In this document: piece by piece, positions 5,366 to 8,453 of the stretch
Numbering within the stretch: the stretch's first letter is position 1
How the letters are laid out: every line of letters begins with the position of its first letter
From: Clostridiales bacterium
Lineage (GTDB): Bacteria; Bacillota; Clostridia; Oscillospirales; Acutalibacteraceae
Direction: 5' to 3'
Assembly (NCBI GenBank): GCA_012511005.1
Contig: JAAZGX010000097.1
Coordinates: forward strand, 1 to 8,453
Length of the DNA: 8,453 nucleotides
Notes under the pieces: generated by a model
What the model was told of the DNA's origin: nothing
The model's input: only the letters and a program-made list of their open reading frames with translations
Databases searched by the model: none
Made by a program: the position numbers and the translations under genes

Positions 5366-7132
5366 GTGTTAAAGCTGTTTAAATATTTGATACCGCAAAA
5401 AAGAATTGTGGTTTCAACCGTAATACTCGTACTTTTTAATAATGTTTTGGCGCTTTTACTTCCATTTTTAATGGCTGAGATTATAAATAACGGCATTACT
5501 AAAGGAGATTTAAGCTATATAGCAAAAATCGGCTCTGTAATGCTTGCTGTTTCTGCGTTAAATATGGGGATTGCTATTGCTGTCAGTTATTTTTCGAGTA
5601 ATATTTCAGCCAGCTTTTCAAAACTGTTAAGGCGTGAAGTTTTCTTGAAAATTGAAAGCTTTTCACAAGCAGAGGTAGATAAAATCGGTGTTCCGTCGCT
5701 CATAACGCGCTCTACGAACGATATAAGGCATGTTCAGGATATGACGCTGACGCTTTTAAAATCTATTGTAACCGTTCCCGTTATGCTAATAGGCGGGTCA
5801 GTTATGGCTGTTATAATGGACCCTAAGCTGTCTTTAATAATTATTGCGATAGCGCCTATTATTGCTGTAATTGCTTTTTTCGTTGCAAAAAAAATTATTC
5901 CTATGTTTAAGAAAGTTCAAGCAAAAACCGATAAACTAAATCTTATAATACGAGAGAATATTAACGGTATTCGCGTTACAAGAGCATTTAACAGAAAAAA
6001 GTATGAAACAGAAAGATTTAATAAAGCAAATTTCGAGCTGACAGGGTTATCATTAAAAATCAGCCGCACATTTGCCGCGCTTATACCGATTTTGACGCTT
6101 TTTATTTTCTCTATTATAATTGCGCTTGTGTTAATTGGCGGCAGGCAAATTCAAGCGCTTACGGACACTATCGAAATATCGAACACAATAGGCGATTTGC
6201 AGGCTTTTATCCTTTATCTCTTATTTGTTATTCTTGCTTTATCAACGGGTGCGGCGATGTTTATTATGATACCAAGAGCCCGAATATCTGCTTTAAGAAT
6301 TAGTGAAGTATTGGAAATGGAGTCCCAGATTAAAGAAACGAACGAGGGCAAAGATAACAGCGAAATAAAAGGGCGCCTTGAATTTAAAAATGTCAGCTTT
6401 GGTTACAATGGTGATGATGGTTTTGTAACGGTTCTTGATAATATTAGTTTTACGGCAAAAAAGGGAGAGGTAACGGCGATTATCGGCGGCACAGGCTCCG
6501 GTAAATCTACAGTAATTAACTTAATACCCCGCTTTTATGACGCCTTAGACGGGCAGGTAATTGTGGACGGTGTTGATGTAAGAGATATGCGTCTTAGCAC
6601 ATTAAGGTCGAAAATAGGCTTTATACCGCAGCAGGTATTCCTTTTCAGCGGCACAATTGCGGATAATCTTAGGTACGGTAAAGAAGATGCAACAGATGAG
6701 GAATTGTGGCGCGCTCTTGAAATATCTCAAGCAAAAGACTTTGTTCAAAAACTGCCCGACGGAATAAACCACTTTGTATCTCAAAGCGGCATAAATCTGT
6801 CAGGCGGGCAGAAACAGCGGCTTGCAATAGCAAGGGCAATTATAAAAAATGCAGAGTTTTATATTTTTGATGATAGTTTTTCGGCGCTTGACTACGCAAC
6901 AGATTCTCGGCTTAGACAAAGACTTCATGACGAGTTGATAGATGCAAATATAATAATAGTGGCACAAAGAGTAGGCACTATTATTAATGCTGATAGAATA
7001 ATCGTTTTAGATAACGGTAAAATAGCAGCTATAGGAAAGCATGAAAAGCTTATAGAAACATCTGAAATATATCGTGAAATAGTTGAATCGCAGCTAAAAA
7101 GGGAGGAAATGGAGGCTGAAACGAATGAGTAA
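5366..7132 (+). CDS. ABC exporter half-transporter, degenerate-site subunit (TMD-NBD)
   Basis: A 588-residue type I exporter half: six membrane spans (near 15-38, 53-76, 131-152, 154-174, 237-259, 278-302), then a nucleotide-binding domain from about 337 to 575. Motifs: Walker A GGTGSGKST 374-382, Q-loop IPQQ 420-423, signature LSGGQ 478-482, Walker B FYIFDD 498-503, D-loop SALD 506-509. Position 503, normally the catalytic Glu, is Asp, and the switch His is Gln (VAQR 532-535). Both changes mark the degenerate-site partner of heterodimeric exporters such as TM287/288, BmrCD and LmrCD. The signature is intact, so it should complete the active site of its partner. GTG at 5366 is the start, with AGGGAG 9 bases before it; the nearby ATG at 5359 is out of frame. 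The substrate is unknown; the family exports drugs, lipids or peptides. Confidence 0.95.
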   Translation: MLKLFKYLIPQKRIVVSTVILVLFNNVLALLLPFLMAEIINNGITKGDLSYIAKIGSVMLAVSALNMGIAIAVSYFSSNISASFSKLLRREVFLKIESFSQAEVDKIGVPSLITRSTNDIRHVQDMTLTLLKSIVTVPVMLIGGSVMAVIMDPKLSLIIIAIAPIIAVIAFFVAKKIIPMFKKVQAKTDKLNLIIRENINGIRVTRAFNRKKYETERFNKANFELTGLSLKISRTFAALIPILTLFIFSIIIALVLIGGRQIQALTDTIEISNTIGDLQAFILYLLFVILALSTGAAMFIMIPRARISALRISEVLEMESQIKETNEGKDNSEIKGRLEFKNVSFGYNGDDGFVTVLDNISFTAKKGEVTAIIGGTGSGKSTVINLIPRFYDALDGQVIVDGVDVRDMRLSTLRSKIGFIPQQVFLFSGTIADNLRYGKEDATDEELWRALEISQAKDFVQKLPDGINHFVSQSGINLSGGQKQRLAIARAIIKNAEFYIFDDSFSALDYATDSRLRQRLHDELIDANIIIVAQRVGTIINADRIIVLDNGKIAAIGKHEKLIETSEIYREIVESQLKREEMEAETNE

Positions 7133-8453
7133 AACTGACGAACAAATCAAGCTAAATCGTGAAAAGCGGAAAAAGCGTTATGCCTCTTACAAAGGAACAT
7201 TTAAAAAGGATGATAAGCCGCAAAGCTTCGGTCCCGCTATTAAAAGATTTATTGGCATAGTGCTAAAAGGCAATCCTGTAATAATTATTGTAATAGTTGC
7301 CGCAATTGCAAGTACCATCCTTTCTATTATTGGACCGTCGCTTCTTAGTGAGGCTATTGATGAATTAAATAATCAAGTGCAAATGAAGCTTTCAGGCTCC
7401 GGAGTAGCTCTTGATACCATTTTATCAATAATACTAAAACTGTTTTTTGTTTACGGCGTAAGCTCAATATTAATGTATATTCAACAGTTTACAATGGCGG
7501 GAATAACACAAAAGATAGTCTGCTCGTTACGAGCCGGAATTAACGGTAAGCTGACAAGACTTCCGCTTAAATTTTTTGATATACACGCTAAAGGAGAGCT
7601 TCTAAGCCGTATTGTTAATGATATTGATAATGTCAGCAACACGCTTCAGCATAATATTATATCAGTTATTACATCTTTCATAATGGTAATAGGCGTATTT
7701 TTTATTATGCTCAAAACAAATCCTTTAATGACGGCTATTACCGTCGCCGTAGTACCTATCAGCACAGTAATAGCTTTAAGGATATTAAAGGTTTCAAAAA
7801 AGCTTTTCCGCAGACAGTGGGAGGTTACGGGAGAGCTAAACGGTCACATAGAGGAAATGTATTCGGGTCATAAAATAGTGAAATTGTTTGACAGAGAGCA
7901 AGCAGCTATAGAAGAATTTGAAGATATTAACGACCAGCTATATCAAGTGGGAAAGAAAGCACAGTTTGTTTCCGGAATAATACATCCATTTTTGAACTTT
8001 GTGAACAATATCGGATATGTTGCCGTTTGTATCGTCGGCGGATACCTTGTCGTAAAAGGGGAGTTTACTTTAGGCGGAATAACGGCTTTTATCGCTTATT
8101 CTAAAATGTTTTCACAGCCGATTGTAGACCTTGCCAATATAAGCAACAATCTGCAGTCTTCACTCGCTTCAAGTGAAAGGGTTTTTTCAATACTTGACGA
8201 GGCGGAGGAAGCTTTAACCGAAAATGCTTTGCCTGTTCCGGAGTTTACAAAATCCCTTTCCTTTAATGATGTTTATTTTAGCTATTCGGAAGATAAGCCT
8301 CTTATAGAAAAGATGAACTTTAATGTAAAACCGGGGCAGCTTATTGCGCTTGTAGGTCCAACGGGCGCGGGAAAAACGACTTTTGTAAATCTTTTAATGC
8401 GTTTTTATGATGTAAATTCCGGCTCAATAACGATTGACGGTGTAAATATTAAT
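7125..8453 (+). CDS. ABC exporter half-transporter, second subunit (TMD-NBD), 3' partial
   Basis: An ATG at 7125 overlaps the previous gene's end by 8 bases (ATGAGTAA); GGAGG at 7111-7115 lies 9 bases upstream. The frame stays open to the window end, giving 443 residues of an expected 600 or so. A basic cytosolic N-terminus (residues 1-40, rich in Lys and Arg) is longer than that of the first subunit. Spans follow near 50-72, 97-118, 177-197, 200-220 and 283-335, with an external loop near 75-95 between the first two. The nucleotide-binding domain begins near 377 (LSFNDVYFSYSE), with Walker A GPTGAGKTT 411-419. The signature, Walker B and switch are beyond the edge. Tight coupling to the degenerate-site subunit implies a heterodimer in which this subunit supplies the catalytic Glu and switch His, while its signature may be altered. 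Confidence 0.94.
   Translation, partial: MSKTDEQIKLNREKRKKRYASYKGTFKKDDKPQSFGPAIKRFIGIVLKGNPVIIIVIVAAIASTILSIIGPSLLSEAIDELNNQVQMKLSGSGVALDTILSIILKLFFVYGVSSILMYIQQFTMAGITQKIVCSLRAGINGKLTRLPLKFFDIHAKGELLSRIVNDIDNVSNTLQHNIISVITSFIMVIGVFFIMLKTNPLMTAITVAVVPISTVIALRILKVSKKLFRRQWEVTGELNGHIEEMYSGHKIVKLFDREQAAIEEFEDINDQLYQVGKKAQFVSGIIHPFLNFVNNIGYVAVCIVGGYLVVKGEFTLGGITAFIAYSKMFSQPIVDLANISNNLQSSLASSERVFSILDEAEEALTENALPVPEFTKSLSFNDVYFSYSEDKPLIEKMNFNVKPGQLIALVGPTGAGKTTFVNLLMRFYDVNSGSITIDGVNIN

Noticed and set aside
6602..6784. Minus-strand open frame of 60 codons inside the first ABC gene
   Set aside because: It is antisense to the conserved nucleotide-binding domain, with no supporting signals.

Overview
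The window reads as an AT-rich Gram-positive chromosome, most likely an anaerobic Clostridia-type Firmicute. The supporting signs are strong AGGAGG-like ribosome sites, sigma-A-like promoters, GTG starts, an AbrB-family transition-state regulator beside rsmI (also neighbours in Bacillus), a YkwD-like CAP-domain secreted protein, and a heterodimeric ABC exporter with one degenerate ATP site. This placement is an inference; no taxonomic marker gene is present.

Layout. Bases 1-493 (+) are the 3' part of a secreted CAP-domain protein; its signal peptide lies upstream, and its linker is a perfect 10-residue tandem repeat at the window edge. A strong hairpin at 504-543 separates it from a convergent minus-strand operon that reads from about 2270 down to 568: a short AbrB-like DNA-binding protein with a C-terminal four-cysteine zinc knuckle, an unrecognised 194-residue cytosolic protein, and RsmI, the 16S rRNA 2'-O-methyltransferase. 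The operon has a good promoter (TTGACA-17-TACTAT). Bases 2241-2516 hold that promoter, a weak terminator for the ATPase, and a possible plus-strand promoter for a small antisense transcript.

Bases 2517-5177 (-) encode a complete P2A-type Ca2+-transporting ATPase with all catalytic motifs and acidic and polar residues matching both SERCA calcium sites. From 5366 (+) a divergent operon encodes two half-size type I ABC exporters overlapping by 8 bases; the second runs off the window end. The first has Asp in place of the catalytic Glu and Gln in place of the switch His, the signature of an asymmetric heterodimeric drug/lipid-type exporter. The 188-bp divergent region has a promoter for the exporter whose -35/-10 spacer contains a perfect palindrome (likely a repressor operator), and a second imperfect palindrome nearer the ATPase side.

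I do not see a clearly new biological system here. The genes are a housekeeping and transport set. The least explained items are the 194-residue protein between the AbrB-like gene and rsmI, the possible small RNA at 2417-2545, and the two operator-like palindromes between the ATPase and the ABC exporter.
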